A DNA stretch of 5,504 nt from Solirubrobacterales bacterium 70-9 (GTDB lineage: Bacteria; Actinomycetota; Thermoleophilia; Solirubrobacterales; 70-9): assembly GCA_001898095.1 (NCBI GenBank), contig MKSH01000140.1, forward strand, positions 12,401 to 17,904, read 5' to 3'. The position numbers were made by a program, and so were the translations under genes. The notes below the pieces were generated by a model that searched no databases, was not told where the DNA came from, and saw nothing but the letters and a program-made list of their open reading frames with translations. Positions 5,234-5,504 of this stretch are shown here, piece after piece (the first letter of the stretch is position 1; each line of letters begins with the position of its first letter).

Positions 5234-5504
5234 CCCACCATCACCAACCCCTTCTCTCCCGGACTGAAGGAGATCGACGCTTTGCGGACGCGCTCGTCGC
5301 GGCCGCCCACGGGACGCAGATCGACCGCCGCCAGGACCTCACGCAGGACCCGCTTCATCTCCAGTTGGGCGTAGCTGGGGGCGAGGCAACGGCGGACGCC
5401 GCCGCCGAAGGGGATCCAGGTGTAGGTGCCGGCGGGCTTCTCGAGGAAGCGCTCGGGGCGGAAGCGGAGCGGGTCGGGATAGTGGCGCGGGTCGCGGTGC
5501 AGCA
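5230..5504 (-). CDS. Cytochrome P450, C-terminal 90 residues
   Basis: The gene runs off the right edge; only the C-terminal end is present, with the first complete codon at 5502. LHRDPRHYPDPLRFRPERF is the typical stretch between the ERR-triad region and the haem loop, including the PERF motif. IPFGGGVRRCLAPSYAQLEM is the haem-binding signature, with the axial thiolate Cys at codon 5388-5386. The usual Gly two residues after the Cys is Ala here, and the following residue is Pro; Ala is tolerated by the family pattern. The C-terminus (VLREVLAAVDLRPVG, then RKASISFSPGEKG) is typical of soluble bacterial P450s. It would mono-oxygenate an unknown substrate with electrons from a ferredoxin or flavodoxin partner not seen here. 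The ATGA overlap ties it to the N-monooxygenase ORF. Confidence 0.95.
   Translation of the reverse strand, partial: LHRDPRHYPDPLRFRPERFLEKPAGTYTWIPFGGGVRRCLAPSYAQLEMKRVLREVLAAVDLRPVGGRDERVRKASISFSPGEKGLVMVG

Noticed and set aside
4859..5374. 171-codon plus-strand ORF spanning the P450/N-monooxygenase boundary
   Set aside because: It is antisense to the haem-binding loop and the FAD-binding motif, with no ribosome site or domain of its own.
1..5504. tRNA, rRNA, CRISPR array, insertion sequence or riboswitch
   Set aside because: No cloverleaf, spaced direct repeats, transposase motif or long structured leader was seen. Nearly every base lies in a coding region, and the gaps are 64 nt or shorter.

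Overview
The window is a very GC-rich stretch of bacterial chromosome with tightly packed genes. The content (RDD protein, COG4119-type Nudix, TetR, a P450 next to an MbtG-like N-hydroxylase) and the candidate leaderless starts suggest a high-GC actinobacterium, perhaps of the Thermoleophilia/Solirubrobacterales type. That placement is inference from gene style; no marker gene is present.

Layout, left to right. A plus-strand fragment (2-187) encodes the C-terminus of a DUF389 membrane protein. It converges on, and overlaps by 53 bp, a minus-strand RDD-family membrane protein (135-1202). The rest is minus strand. In transcription order (right to left) it reads: cytochrome P450 C-terminus (5504-5230, truncated by the window edge); a 958-residue ORF (5233-2357) whose ATG overlaps the P450 stop as ATGA; a TetR regulator (2325-1750); a Nudix hydrolase with a GTG start (1740-1267); and the RDD protein (1202-135). 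Gaps are 31, 9 and 64 nt after the ATGA overlap. No stretch longer than about 65 nt lacks a gene.

The most unusual object is the 958-residue ORF. Residues 1 to about 435 look like a complete MbtG-type FAD/NADPH lysine N-monooxygenase. They run without a stop into a lipoprotein-like signal (lipobox Cys464) and then a quinoprotein (PQQ-type) beta-propeller. Glutamate codons switch abruptly at the junction: GAG 32 of 34 before it, GAA 31 of 35 after it. This points to two genes of different history now in one frame. An internal GTG (3880) with a good Shine-Dalgarno offers a separate-translation alternative.

Regulatory structure: an 18-bp perfect palindrome covers the TetR start codon, downstream of a weak promoter spaced for a leaderless transcript. 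A 15-bp perfect inverted repeat starts one base past the Nudix stop. The RDD protein carries about seven 13-residue repeats before its membrane domain.

How the genes may work together (inference): the P450 and N-monooxygenase are probably co-translated oxidative enzymes, and the propeller would act outside the membrane. TetR, with a self-operator, probably sets expression of itself and perhaps of Nudix and RDD. No siderophore synthetase or other pathway gene is visible, so the substrate is unknown.
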